Origin: Deltaproteobacteria bacterium
GTDB lineage: Bacteria; Desulfobacterota; Desulfarculia; Adiutricales; Adiutricaceae
NCBI GenBank assembly: GCA_031278795.1
Contig: JAITJT010000018.1
Location: forward strand, 1 to 11,197
Length of the DNA stretch: 11,197 nucleotides
Direction of reading: 5' to 3'
The notes below the pieces were generated by a model. The model had not been told where the DNA came from, did not search any database, and was given only the letters and a program-made list of their open reading frames with translations. Both the position numbers and the translations under genes were made by a program. Positions within the stretch are counted from its first letter, which is position 1. Each line of letters starts with the position of its first letter. This document shows, in pieces, positions 1 to 7,421 of the stretch.

Positions 1-1740
1 GACCGCTCTATCCAGGCCGAGCGCGGCGTTATCCTCATAAAGGCCCTGGCGGACGCCGATCTGCGCCTGGATGCGCCTTGTAGCGGAAGAGGTAAGTGCG
101 GAAAATGCATAGTCACCGCTACCGGGGAGATATCTGATCCCAACCAAGCCGAGATAAAATTCGCGGACGGCAACGCCTCCAGGCGCCTGGCCTGCCAGGC
201 GGTGGTGGAAGGCGACGTGGAAGTTAGGCTGGAAGGAGACACTGTCTTCAAGTCCATGAAATCCCTAGGCGACCACGAGCCCTACGACTTCGACCCGCCG
301 CTAGAGGAGATTGAGCTTCAGATCTTAAACCGCCAGGATCCCACGGGATGCCTAGACGTGCGGCACATAAGCACCCACAGCATAGAGGCCTTAAACCAGA
401 TAGCCCAGGTGGACGGCACCTATAGCCGCGGCCGGGCCTTGGTGTTCCAAGGAGAGCTCTTGGAGGCCTGGCCCATAGACAAGGACAACGACAGAAAGAC
501 CGGACCCCTGGCGGCCGCCTTTGACTTGGGAACCACGGGCCTGGCGCTCGCGGTGATCGATCTAAGCGACAACAAGATAATAGCCATAGACACCGCCCTA
601 AACCCCCAGGTGGTGATGGGTGGTGACGTCATCAGCCGCATTACCGAGACCTACGACTCACCGGAGAACCTCTTAAGGCTCCAGTCCCTAGGGCTCGAGG
701 GCCTCTCCAGCATGGTCATCTCGGCCGTGGGCGCCGATATGGGAAAAGACATATCCGCGGCCATAATAAGCGGCAACTCCACCATGCAGCACCTCCTCGC
801 CGCGGTTAATCCCAAGAACCTGGCCCAGGCGCCCTATCGCCCGGTCTTCACCCACATGCTGGACATCTCGCATTTAGCGGAGAGACTAAGCATCTCCAAG
901 CACGCCAAGGTTCTCATGGCGCCTATGATATCCAGCTACGTTGGAGGTGATATAGTTGCGGGCATCTTGGCGGTGCAGCTAAAGAAGCGCCCGGGCACCG
1001 TGGTGTTTATTGACATAGGCACCAACGGCGAGATAGTGATATCTAGAGATGGGAAGCTGGTGGCCACCTCCTGCGCGGCCGGGCCCGCCCTGGAGGGCAT
1101 GAACATACTCTGCGGCACCAGGGCCGTGACCGGAGCCATCGACACCTTCGTCATGGAGGGCGACTACAGCTACAAGTACACCACCATCTCGGACGCCCCG
1201 GCCATGGGCATCTGCGGATCGGCACTAATCGACATCTGCGCCTATCTCATCAAGAACAAGGTCATCAACAAAGGCGGCCGCATGAAGAACCCGGCCGACC
1301 AGAAGGTCTTGGCGGATGACGGCCGCTTCTACCTAACCGATAAGGTGTTTTTGGATCAGCTGGACGTGAGGCAGGTGCAGCTAGCCAAGGGCGCCATAGC
1401 CGCGGCGATGGAGATGCTCATGGAGCGCCTGGGACTGACCCTAGGTGACATTGATGAGATAGTGATTGCCGGATCCTTTGGTTACCACCTGAGGGCGGAC
1501 AGCCTCAGGTACATCTCCCTCATACCGCCCGACTACGAGGGCCCGGTGACCTTCGTGGGGAACTCGTCCTTGGCGGGATCGGCTAGGCTCTTAAGGAACC
1601 GCGACTCAATTCAGGAGGTAAACGATTACCTCAAGGAAGTGGAAGTCATAGAGCTGGGATTCGATCCCAAGTTCCAGGAGGAATTCGTGAAACACCTGGC
1701 CTTCCCGGACGTGAACAAGGTGAAGGCGCAGCAAAACTAA
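1..1740 (+). CDS. RACo-like corrinoid-activating protein: N-terminal 2Fe-2S ferredoxin plus ASKHA ATPase domain (5' end outside window)
   Basis: The open frame runs in from base 1, so the start codon is missing; comparison with the family suggests only about ten residues are lost. Visible residues 27, 33, 36 and 65 are Cys in a C-x5-C-x2-C...C pattern inside a GRGKCGKC context, the signature of a 2Fe-2S ferredoxin domain. A linker follows, then an actin/Hsp70-like ATPase region with FDLGTTG near residue 174, DIGTNGEIV near 338, GICGSALID near 403 and IAGSFGYHL near 489, as in the RACo/DUF4445 family. Known members use ATP to drive reduction of inactive Co(II) corrinoid proteins to Co(I), for methyltransferases or the acetyl-CoA pathway, in the cytoplasm. 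No corrinoid protein is visible here, so the partner is unknown. The GTG at 202 is internal and would discard the iron-sulfur domain. The gene is GC-rich and ends just before a terminator. Confidence 0.9.
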   Translation, partial: DRSIQAERGVILIKALADADLRLDAPCSGRGKCGKCIVTATGEISDPNQAEIKFADGNASRRLACQAVVEGDVEVRLEGDTVFKSMKSLGDHEPYDFDPPLEEIELQILNRQDPTGCLDVRHISTHSIEALNQIAQVDGTYSRGRALVFQGELLEAWPIDKDNDRKTGPLAAAFDLGTTGLALAVIDLSDNKIIAIDTALNPQVVMGGDVISRITETYDSPENLLRLQSLGLEGLSSMVISAVGADMGKDISAAIISGNSTMQHLLAAVNPKNLAQAPYRPVFTHMLDISHLAERLSISKHAKVLMAPMISSYVGGDIVAGILAVQLKKRPGTVVFIDIGTNGEIVISRDGKLVATSCAAGPALEGMNILCGTRAVTGAIDTFVMEGDYSYKYTTISDAPAMGICGSALIDICAYLIKNKVINKGGRMKNPADQKVLADDGRFYLTDKVFLDQLDVRQVQLAKGAIAAAMEMLMERLGLTLGDIDEIVIAGSFGYHLRADSLRYISLIPPDYEGPVTFVGNSSLAGSARLLRNRDSIQEVNDYLKEVEVIELGFDPKFQEEFVKHLAFPDVNKVKAQQN

Positions 1741-1764
1741 AGCGCGACATTTTTAAAATATTTT

Positions 1765-1794
1765 CACCCGGCCCCTCAGGCCGGGTGTTTTCTT
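1765..1794 (+). terminator. Intrinsic terminator of the RACo-like gene
   Basis: A 9-bp GC-rich stem (1765-1773 with 1779-1787, arm CACCCGGCC) closes a 5-nt loop and is followed by TTTTCTT. It starts 24 nt after the TAA stop of the RACo-like gene and is a standard Rho-independent terminator. Confidence 0.9.
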
Positions 1795-1971
1795 AGAAAG
1801 ATGTTTTTTCTCTTTTCTATATACTAAAACAAAGAGACCCGTGTTTACCCGGAGTTCGCGCCCAAAAATAAGGTATAAAAAAACCGCACTGTAGCCGGTG
1901 TTGACGCGCGTTACAGTTGAGAAAGATGTATCAATAAAAATAATAATAATAAAATAAAACAAACTAACAAT

Positions 1972-2009
1972 AATAAAAAAAACAAGGAGGAAAGATATTA
2001 TCTTCCTCC
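1972..2009 (-). terminator. Intrinsic terminator facing the minus-strand genes
   Basis: Read on the minus strand, GGAGGAAGAT (2009-2000) pairs with ATCTTTCCTCC (1996-1986) around a 3-nt loop with one bulged base. It is followed by TTG and a run of eight T. It lies about 120 nt beyond the stop of the Cys-repeat gene and would end transcription from that side. Confidence 0.75.
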
Positions 2010-2126
2010 CTGTTTGATGAAGCTTAGATTTTTTTAAAAACTTTGATCGCGCGCGCTTGGAAATAAGGCGCAGAGCTAAATTTACCTAAATTAACGAGTA
2101 GTTTTCAAAAAGGTCCTTGGCCTCTA

Positions 2127-2621
2127 TCAGTAGCAAGAAATCGTGTGACCAAGGATATACAGCGCTGTCCAGGACCTACCGCCTCCACAAGTGTTGCAAG
2201 CGTATGCGGCATCAGGGTTTAAAGAGTTGCAATTACCCTCGCAGGCTCTCATTAATGGATAGTCAAGACGATTACAGTCTCCTCTACAAGCATGTACGGC
2301 ATCAAAATTATCAATCACCCTGCAATCCCCTTGGCAAATTAGAATGGCATCATTATCCAAGTTGAGTCTGTAGCAGTGATCGGAAAATTTGGCCGCGCGA
2401 CGATCATCTTGGCGCTCTCTTTCTCGCTCTCTTTCTCGCGCGCGCTCACGCTCGGCCTCTTCATCTAGAAATGTATCTATGCCTTCATCGGAGCTTTTTT
2501 GTCCTCCCTTGATGGTGAGCTTTGCCGAATATAATTTATCAGGGACAATTAATACGGCCGCGATCACCAAAACAATAAGTACGGAAATAGGTATACCAAA
2601 CCAATATTTTAACTTATTCAT
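2127..2621 (-). CDS. Membrane-anchored protein with Arg/Glu stalk and tandem Cys repeats, function unknown
   Basis: I do not recognise the 164-residue product. ATG at 2621 is preceded by AGGA with 7-nt spacing. Residues 7-27 form one hydrophobic segment (signal anchor or uncleaved signal), which puts the rest outside the cytoplasm. Residues 54-70 are an almost pure Glu/Arg run, probably a charged helix. Residues 83-145 contain a repeat of about 15-16 residues, each with C-x-G-[DN]-C: CQGDC (96-100), CRGDC (112-116), CEGNC (127-131), then a variant CNTC (142-145). Each of the first three cores is followed by a hydrophobic position and an Asn/Asp. Regular Cys pairs could bind metal or form disulfides; that is inference. 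The gene shares strand and an AT-rich setting with the lipoprotein gene 131 nt upstream and is followed by a terminator, so the two may form one unit. Confidence 0.75.
   Translation of the reverse strand: MNKLKYWFGIPISVLIVLVIAAVLIVPDKLYSAKLTIKGGQKSSDEGIDTFLDEEAERERARERERERERQDDRRAAKFSDHCYRLNLDNDAILICQGDCRVIDNFDAVHACRGDCNRLDYPLMRACEGNCNSLNPDAAYACNTCGGGRSWTALYILGHTISCY
2178..2351 (-). repeat. Coding repeat: Cys-pair units of 15-16 residues
   Basis: This segment encodes residues 91-148 of the membrane-anchored protein. Its Cys pairs begin at residues 96, 112, 127 and 142, giving periods of 16, 15 and 15 residues. The first three cores share C-x-G-[DN]-C and the last is shortened to C-x2-C. DNA identity between units is weak, so the repeat is old and kept at protein level. 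Confidence 0.7.
2412..2462 (-). repeat. Low-complexity Arg/Glu-coding repeat
   Basis: The plus strand shows CTCTTTCTCGCTCT-type sequence. On the minus strand it encodes an alternating Glu-Arg tract (residues 54-70) of the Cys-repeat membrane protein. Such short-period DNA is prone to gain or loss of codons by slippage. Confidence 0.75.
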
Positions 2622-2708
2622 AATTAAATCCTAAAATTTGTAAAAGTGAGCAGATAAAAATATTAACCGTGAAATTGAGAAAAAACCCGTCACTAAAGTT
2701 CTATAACA

Positions 2709-2724
2709 TAGAGTCGATACTCTA
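2709..2724. other. Small perfect inverted repeat between two minus-strand genes
   Basis: TAGAGT (2709-2714) and ACTCTA (2719-2724) flank a 4-nt CGAT spacer, between the lipoprotein stop and the Cys-repeat gene. There is no T-run on either side, so it is not a convincing terminator. It could be an operator, a processing hairpin or chance. Confidence 0.3.
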
Positions 2725-2752
2725 GAAACTCAAAGTGGAGAAGCATTTAGCT

Positions 2753-4060
2753 TTAATTGGAAACTTCCACAACATCAACGGTTAATTCTGGATCGCCATT
2801 TAAAACTTTATCTTGTTGTATGGTGAGGACTTTCGCTGAGCTAGCCACATCCATTTTAAATGTTACTCGATCATTTATCATGTCATCTTTTGATTTAAGA
2901 GTGTAATGACGAACTTCCTCGTATTCGTCAATGTCATCTTGGTGGAAATCAATTCCTAAAAACGCCTTTCGAGTGATATTTTTCACGGGAACTGTCATGC
3001 GATATCTAACAGCTATTTTAGCTGGATATTTTATCCCGTTGTTGGGTCTACCACGAAGTTTCATATGTATAACCGCATCCTGCACCATGTCTTGATAGTG
3101 AAAAATATATTGGTGCTCCCCTGTTTGCCTGCGTGTATTCGCGGATGGATCCATATTATTGGCGGAAAGCTGCATATCGAACTTTTCGTTTAACAATTCT
3201 TGTTGCCAGTCTTCCACTTCAGCGGCGACCGCGGCGGATCTTTCAGATTCTGGAACATTAGAACGAACAATACGCTCCGCCGCCGCGATTTCAGTATTCG
3301 CGACTGGGAGGGCGGAACTAACATACGTGGGATCGATTTCCCTCGCCCTGGACACAGCCGTTTGGATACCGGGAAGATTATGGTAAACACGGTATATAGT
3401 CATTAGTTCTTCGGGTGATCTTGAATTGTTAACTCTATCTTTAAGATAATTGATAGTATCCGCTTCGACAGCTTTACCTATTATATTAACTCGTTCTTGA
3501 GAAAGTTGGAGGGTGTAGTTAGATGGTTTCTCTCCCAATATGGTCAGCGCCAGGGCCAATGGAGATAAAACGGTTTGAACCACGGCATCAGCGGGATCTT
3601 TCACCATGTTGTCATGCCCATAAAATACTGATACATTTGTGGTCGCTTGATAGGTGTTTTTGTCACCACCGGTTTTTGGAAATGGGCAGGCATATGTTCC
3701 GTTGGAGTTAATGATTACGTAATCTAACATGTATCCTTCTTTTGGATTGACTGATACATTATTCGCTCTCGCCTGGTCAATTACTTTTTCGGAGGGCTCT
3801 TTAATATCTTCATCCGTGATAACGCCCTTTTTTTGTGGATAAATATTTACAATTTCAACACTGCCGTCTTTGAGGAAATATTTAAACTCAACTATGCTAG
3901 CTGTCGGCAAACTAAAGGCACGAGCTAAATCCCCGGAACTGATCGCGGCTGATCTTGTCTGAAGCGCCTCTTGGTGAAAACTCGCGGTCGATCCACAGCT
4001 AACTAAAAAAGGAATATATAAAAATAAAACAACAATACCAAAAATTTTAAACATTTTCAT
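2753..4060 (-). CDS. Predicted lipoprotein of unknown function
   Basis: The 435-residue product starts best at ATG 4060. AGGAG lies 11 nt upstream, and this start gives a clean lipoprotein signal: Lys-2 and Lys-5, a hydrophobic stretch, then the lipobox LVSC with Cys-22. The longer frame to 4111 would add 17 residues in front of the signal. Gly after the Cys gives no inner-membrane retention signal by the E. coli rule, so the outer membrane is likely. After the lipid anchor come an alpha/beta segment with a SNGTYACPFP stretch, a helical middle (about residues 170-310) and a C-terminal part rich in alternating polar/hydrophobic residues that looks like a beta domain. I recognise no family. The gene is lower in GC than the RACo, ispG and OmpA-like genes and lies upstream of the Cys-repeat protein on the same strand, so both may serve the envelope together. 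Confidence 0.75.
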   Translation of the reverse strand: MKMFKIFGIVVLFLYIPFLVSCGSTASFHQEALQTRSAAISSGDLARAFSLPTASIVEFKYFLKDGSVEIVNIYPQKKGVITDEDIKEPSEKVIDQARANNVSVNPKEGYMLDYVIINSNGTYACPFPKTGGDKNTYQATTNVSVFYGHDNMVKDPADAVVQTVLSPLALALTILGEKPSNYTLQLSQERVNIIGKAVEADTINYLKDRVNNSRSPEELMTIYRVYHNLPGIQTAVSRAREIDPTYVSSALPVANTEIAAAERIVRSNVPESERSAAVAAEVEDWQQELLNEKFDMQLSANNMDPSANTRRQTGEHQYIFHYQDMVQDAVIHMKLRGRPNNGIKYPAKIAVRYRMTVPVKNITRKAFLGIDFHQDDIDEYEEVRHYTLKSKDDMINDRVTFKMDVASSAKVLTIQQDKVLNGDPELTVDVVEVSN

Positions 4061-4324
4061 GACAACATGGACTCCTAATAACATTACTAAAATATTTTTA
4101 TGCGAAAACAATTATTAAAGTATCAAAAATCACCTAAAAATTCACTCTTCATTTAATTATAAATTTTGCGTATGCGTAAGATATTCTTATTATTTATAGC
4201 CATATACGTTTATCTTTAGCTTGACGTACTAATCTTTATTTTCGTGAAGGTAATGAATTCTTAGGTAATTTTAGTCTGAACTATTTTTTTGATAAGATGA
4301 GAACAGTCGCGGTGGATTAACATT

Positions 4325-4438
<114 letters not shown>

Positions 4439-4543
4439 TTTACCAGATATGATAAGGATCGTATTGTTTTTACGCCACTTACCCAATATTATTTACCACG
4501 AAAACTTTCCCAAAAAACATATCCGCACAAAACGATTCTGGGC

Positions 4544-4575
4544 GCGCGGTGCATACGCAATCAGAGCGTCCGCGC
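4544..4575. other. Two-tier inverted repeat, possible structured RNA or operator
   Basis: GCGCGG (4544-4549) pairs with CCGCGC (4570-4575), and inside it ACGC (4555-4558) pairs with GCGT (4566-4569) around a 7-nt loop. TGCAT (4550-4554) is bulged on one side. It is a GC-rich patch in AT-rich surroundings with no T-run after it. Its role is unknown. Confidence 0.35.
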
Positions 4576-4615
4576 TAAATGCAACATTTCTTACCATATG
4601 TTTAAAGTTTTAAGT

Positions 4616-4864
4616 ATGGATATTTCCACTTTATTTAAAATAAAACGACAAATTGACCCGAATTATTTTAGTTGGAATGTTAACGACATATTAAAAGAAT
4701 GTCAACAAAAATTTTGCCTGCCTACACGAAAGATTAACCACAAAACAAGGTGGTTGTATCATATAGAAAGCACCAAATGTTGTGTCTTTTTGGCCCTGAC
4801 AGGAAAGACTTCCTCGGATTTCATAAATAAGTCGGAAAATTTAGATTCATCACGCGCACCCTAG
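4616..4864 (+). CDS. Doubtful short open frame, possibly a gene remnant
   Basis: From ATG 4616 the frame gives 82 residues (88 from ATG 4598). Composition is ordinary rather than low-complexity, with four Cys (one CC pair) and a mid-region Trp/Tyr cluster. There is no Shine-Dalgarno sequence at either ATG, no recognisable domain and no neighbour on the same strand. It may be the leftover of a decayed gene or chance. I list it because it is the only non-repetitive frame of this size in the gap. Confidence 0.2.
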   Translation: MDISTLFKIKRQIDPNYFSWNVNDILKECQQKFCLPTRKINHKTRWLYHIESTKCCVFLALTGKTSSDFINKSENLDSSRAP

Positions 4865-5017
4865 AGCTTAACGTTACTATTCACCATGCTCTGGCGCCAT
4901 ATTATCATTATAAAATTAAGATACCTGTACAATATAGATGAATCAAATATCACACTATGAATCAGATTGTAAATTATGTTAACTATTTGCTTAAAATATT
5001 TTGCTTAAAAATGATCC

Positions 5018-5049
5018 ATAAAAAAAATCGCTAAAATATTTTGCGATTT
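5018..5049 (-). terminator. Intrinsic terminator of ispG
   Basis: On the minus strand AAATCGC (5049-5043) pairs with GCGATTT (5031-5025). The loop AAAATATTTTA is itself self-complementary. A run of T follows immediately. It lies about 70 nt after the ispG stop. Confidence 0.8.
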
Positions 5050-5118
5050 ATATCTGGAAACATTTTTTTTTCTACGCTGTACTTATCTTTTACGGACTCG
5101 TTCCATATTATAGAATGC

Positions 5119-6177
5119 TTACTCCCGCGCCTTTTCCGCGACCAAGTCGCGCGCGAATTTTTCCAGCTCCGCCGCGAGACTTTCGAAAGGAAGATCTTTT
5201 ATCTTTTCGCCTTTGACAAATAATGTTCCGCCACCCTTGGAGCCGGCCACTCCCAGGTCCGCGTCCTTGGCCTCACCGGGGCCGTTCACCACGCAGCCCA
5301 TCACGGCAACCTTGATGGGGGTGAGGATATCACTTAGCCTTAGCTTCACGTCTTTTAGAAGGGCGGCAAGGTCAATCTCACAGCGTCCGCAGGTGGGGCA
5401 CGAGATGAACTCCACACCCCTTTGGCGCCTGCCGGTGGCCCTCAGGATCTCATAGGCGGCCCTCACCTCGTCAGAGGGGTCTCCGGTGATGGAGACACGG
5501 ATAGTGTCCCCTATGCCTTCCATGAGTAAGACCCCCATGGCTACGGCGGATTTGGCCACCGCGGAGATTAGATCCCCGGCCTCGGTCACGCCCAGGTGCT
5601 GGGGGATGTCCGAGAGGCTGTCCCAGAGTCTGGCGGCCTGGATGGTGGCCTCAACGCTTGAGGCCTTGAGGGAGACCTTGAGGTTCTCCATACCCATATC
5701 TTCTATGAGCTCAGTATATTTTAGGGCGCTTTCCACCATGGCCTGGGGGCCGCGCCCGAATTTTTGGGAGATCTCTGTATCGAGTGAGCCCGTGTTCACT
5801 CCCACCCTAATGGCCGCGCCGTTGGCCATGGCCGCCTTGGCCACCTCCCTCACCTTGGAGGGGCCTCCAATGTTTCCCGGGTTTATGCGCACCCCGCTCG
5901 CCCCGGCCTCCATCGCCAGTATGGCCAGCTGGCTGTTGAAGTGGATGTCAGCCACTATGGGAACCGGGCTGGACTCGCAGATCTCTTTTAGGGCCTTGGC
6001 GCTTTGGCGATCCGGCACCGCCACCCTAACCAACTCAGAGCCCAGGGAGCTAAGAGTCTCTATCTGGCTAAGAGTCGCATCTCTGTCCCTGGTCAGGGTG
6101 TTGGTCATGGACTGAACCCTCACCGGATTGTCGCCCCCCAGCTTGAGGGAACCTAAGCTTACGACCCTGCTTTTCAC
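5119..6177 (-). CDS. ispG: 4-hydroxy-3-methylbut-2-en-1-yl diphosphate synthase (IspG/GcpE)
   Basis: IspG carries out the penultimate step of the MEP isoprenoid pathway in the cytoplasm: reductive ring opening of methylerythritol cyclodiphosphate to HMBPP on a [4Fe-4S] cluster. With the GTG start at 6177 the protein has 352 residues, normal for the short bacterial form. The N-terminal TIM-barrel part shows VQSMTNT (21-27), VADIHF and RINPGNIG. The C-terminal part shows SCPTCGR with Cys-260 and Cys-263, then GCVVNGPGE with Cys-295 and Glu-302. The 35-residue and 7-residue spacings match the E. coli cluster ligands Cys270/Cys305/Glu312. The extra Cys-266 in CGRC is not one of the known ligands. 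GTG is preferred because AAGGAG sits 5 nt before it; the ATG at 6237 would add 20 residues not typical of the family. A terminator lies downstream and a radical SAM gene upstream. Confidence 0.95.
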   Translation of the reverse strand: MKSRVVSLGSLKLGGDNPVRVQSMTNTLTRDRDATLSQIETLSSLGSELVRVAVPDRQSAKALKEICESSPVPIVADIHFNSQLAILAMEAGASGVRINPGNIGGPSKVREVAKAAMANGAAIRVGVNTGSLDTEISQKFGRGPQAMVESALKYTELIEDMGMENLKVSLKASSVEATIQAARLWDSLSDIPQHLGVTEAGDLISAVAKSAVAMGVLLMEGIGDTIRVSITGDPSDEVRAAYEILRATGRRQRGVEFISCPTCGRCEIDLAALLKDVKLRLSDILTPIKVAVMGCVVNGPGEAKDADLGVAGSKGGGTLFVKGEKIKDLPFESLAAELEKFARDLVAEKARE

Positions 6178-6308
6178 GGGGACTCCTTGAAATGGAAGAT
6201 ACTTTAGGCACTTGTTAAGAAAAAACCTGGACGCCAATGGGTTAAGACTAGGGTGAAAACTTAAGAGATATAGCTCTTCTGCCGCTTAGCCATAGCTAAG
6301 TCAAAATA
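6178..6308 (-). other. Spacer between the radical SAM gene and ispG with two small hairpins
   Basis: CTTAGC/GCTAAG (6285-6300, 4-nt loop) and AAGAG/CTCTT (6263-6278, 6-nt loop) are short inverted repeats without T-runs. I see no terminator and no convincing promoter, so read-through from the radical SAM gene into ispG is plausible. Confidence 0.4.
6183..6188 (-). promoter_or_regulatory. Ribosome-binding site deciding the GTG start of ispG
   Basis: AAGGAG on the minus strand stands 5 nt upstream of GTG 6177. The upstream ATG at 6237 would place this site inside the coding sequence. Confidence 0.8.
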
Positions 6309-7331
6309 CTATAGCTCCAAGCCGGAAAGATAGGGCACCGAGCAGGAGCGGCAGGCTTTTATCTTCTTGTAGGCCTTGTTTTGGTGGCAAACACGTAATA
6401 ATTGGTATTCTTCCGAGTTCCAGATATCTTGGATGCTCTGGGTATTGGCGTCTCCCACTATGAGCCTCCGCTCCCAGTCTCCACAGCAGGGGCCGCAGGC
6501 CCCGTCGTGGAAGATGAAGAGCCTCCGGAAGAGATCCGGGCAGGTGAAGTCATCTCTCACGTTTAGGGGGCCGTAGTCCCTTCCCACCACCGTGGGAAGC
6601 CCAAAGCCTATCTCGGCCACCTTCAAGTCCCGAAAGAGCTTGAGATAGTCGGCCTTAATCCTGGGATGATCTTCTAGGTTCTCAGGCAATACCATGCTGG
6701 CCCGGGTCTGGACCTCGTATTTGCCCAGTTTGTCCTTCACGGCCATGAAGCTTTTGATATTGGCGAGGGTCTTTTCATAGCTGGCTCCTCTCCTTATGGA
6801 CTCGTAGGCCTCAGGATACGGGGAGTCGAATGAGAAGAATATGTCCGTGAGTCCGGAGAGGAGGAGCCTTTCGGACATGTCCTCGTCCAAGAGGGTGGCG
6901 TTGGTGTTGATCATCACGTAGAGGCCCAAGGAGCTAGAAAGCCTCACCATCTCCGGAAGCTCGGGGTAAAGGAGGGGTTCCCCCAGAAAGTTTAGCTTAA
7001 CGGATTTGAGACCCAAAGGGGCCGAGCTTTCTATTATCCTCCGGAAGAGTGACATGTCCATGTCCGAGAGGCCCCCCGGGGCCCAGTTAGGGTTTCCCTC
7101 CTGGAGGTAGACGGTCCTGGGGCACATGGTGCAGGATAGGTTACAGCGGTTGGTGGGGTCAATGTCCAGGTGCAGGGGAAAGTCCCCGGCCAGGCCCTGG
7201 GCCCCGCGACTGTCCCACTCGCGGCGGTACTCCAAATAGCTTTTGTCCCTAAACGGCCGCCAGTCCAGCTCCGGGGGAGCGGCCAGCTCATAATATGTTG
7301 GGCTCCGGTAGAAGCTTGTCTCTGTGTTCAT
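6309..7331 (-). CDS. Radical SAM/SPASM-domain protein, substrate unknown
   Basis: The 340-residue protein starts at ATG 7331, with AAGAAAGG just upstream; the longer frame to 7439 has no such site. The radical SAM cluster motif is CNLSCTMC, with Cys-63, Cys-67 and Cys-70 binding the SAM-cleaving [4Fe-4S]. GEP at 117-119 is the usual SAM-amino-group strand, and INTNATLL (141-148) and FSFDS (167-171) are further barrel strands. The C-terminus has Cys at 264, 279, 282, 283, 315, 327 and 330 in the order expected of a SPASM domain (CGPCCGDW, then SIQDIWNS, then CRSC), which holds auxiliary clusters. Family members modify peptides, proteins or small molecules by radical chemistry; nothing here shows which. 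No precursor peptide is evident nearby. The gene ends 131 nt before ispG on the same strand, with no terminator between, so co-transcription is possible. It diverges from the OmpA-like gene across 90 nt. Confidence 0.9.
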   Translation of the reverse strand: MNTETSFYRSPTYYELAAPPELDWRPFRDKSYLEYRREWDSRGAQGLAGDFPLHLDIDPTNRCNLSCTMCPRTVYLQEGNPNWAPGGLSDMDMSLFRRIIESSAPLGLKSVKLNFLGEPLLYPELPEMVRLSSSLGLYVMINTNATLLDEDMSERLLLSGLTDIFFSFDSPYPEAYESIRRGASYEKTLANIKSFMAVKDKLGKYEVQTRASMVLPENLEDHPRIKADYLKLFRDLKVAEIGFGLPTVVGRDYGPLNVRDDFTCPDLFRRLFIFHDGACGPCCGDWERRLIVGDANTQSIQDIWNSEEYQLLRVCHQNKAYKKIKACRSCSVPYLSGLEL

Positions 7332-7421
7332 AAAAAGCCCTTTCTTAGGCGGAATTATGATAACATGTGGGTGTTTGTTTTCTTCGATTCCCTCAACAAC
7401 CTTAAGCGCCAAATAGTTTCC

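Larger units (their letters stand above)
1741..2126. other. AT-rich intergenic region between convergent genes
   Basis: This 386-nt stretch separates a plus-strand gene from a minus-strand gene that converge on it. It contains a terminator for each side (1765-1794 and 1972-2009) and AT-rich sequence with TAA-rich runs near 1935-1980. Open frames here are short, lack ribosome-binding sites and cross the terminators, so I see no gene in it. Confidence 0.7.

Noticed and set aside
2117..2365. 82-codon plus-strand frame opposite the Cys-repeat gene
   Set aside because: No ribosome-binding site; the opposite strand has a signal anchor, a periodic Cys pattern and a proper start.
4544..4575. tRNA arm or tRNA remnant
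   Set aside because: A 7-nt loop is present, but the loop lacks the conserved anticodon-loop pattern and no acceptor or T-arm can be found around it.
5486..6115. 209-codon plus-strand frame opposite ispG
   Set aside because: It lies wholly antisense to a clear ispG; Met/Ser/Ala-rich composition is typical of a shadow frame in GC-rich coding DNA.
7170..7421. Upstream extension of the OmpA-like gene
   Set aside because: It would overlap the start of the divergent radical SAM gene and bury the signal peptide.
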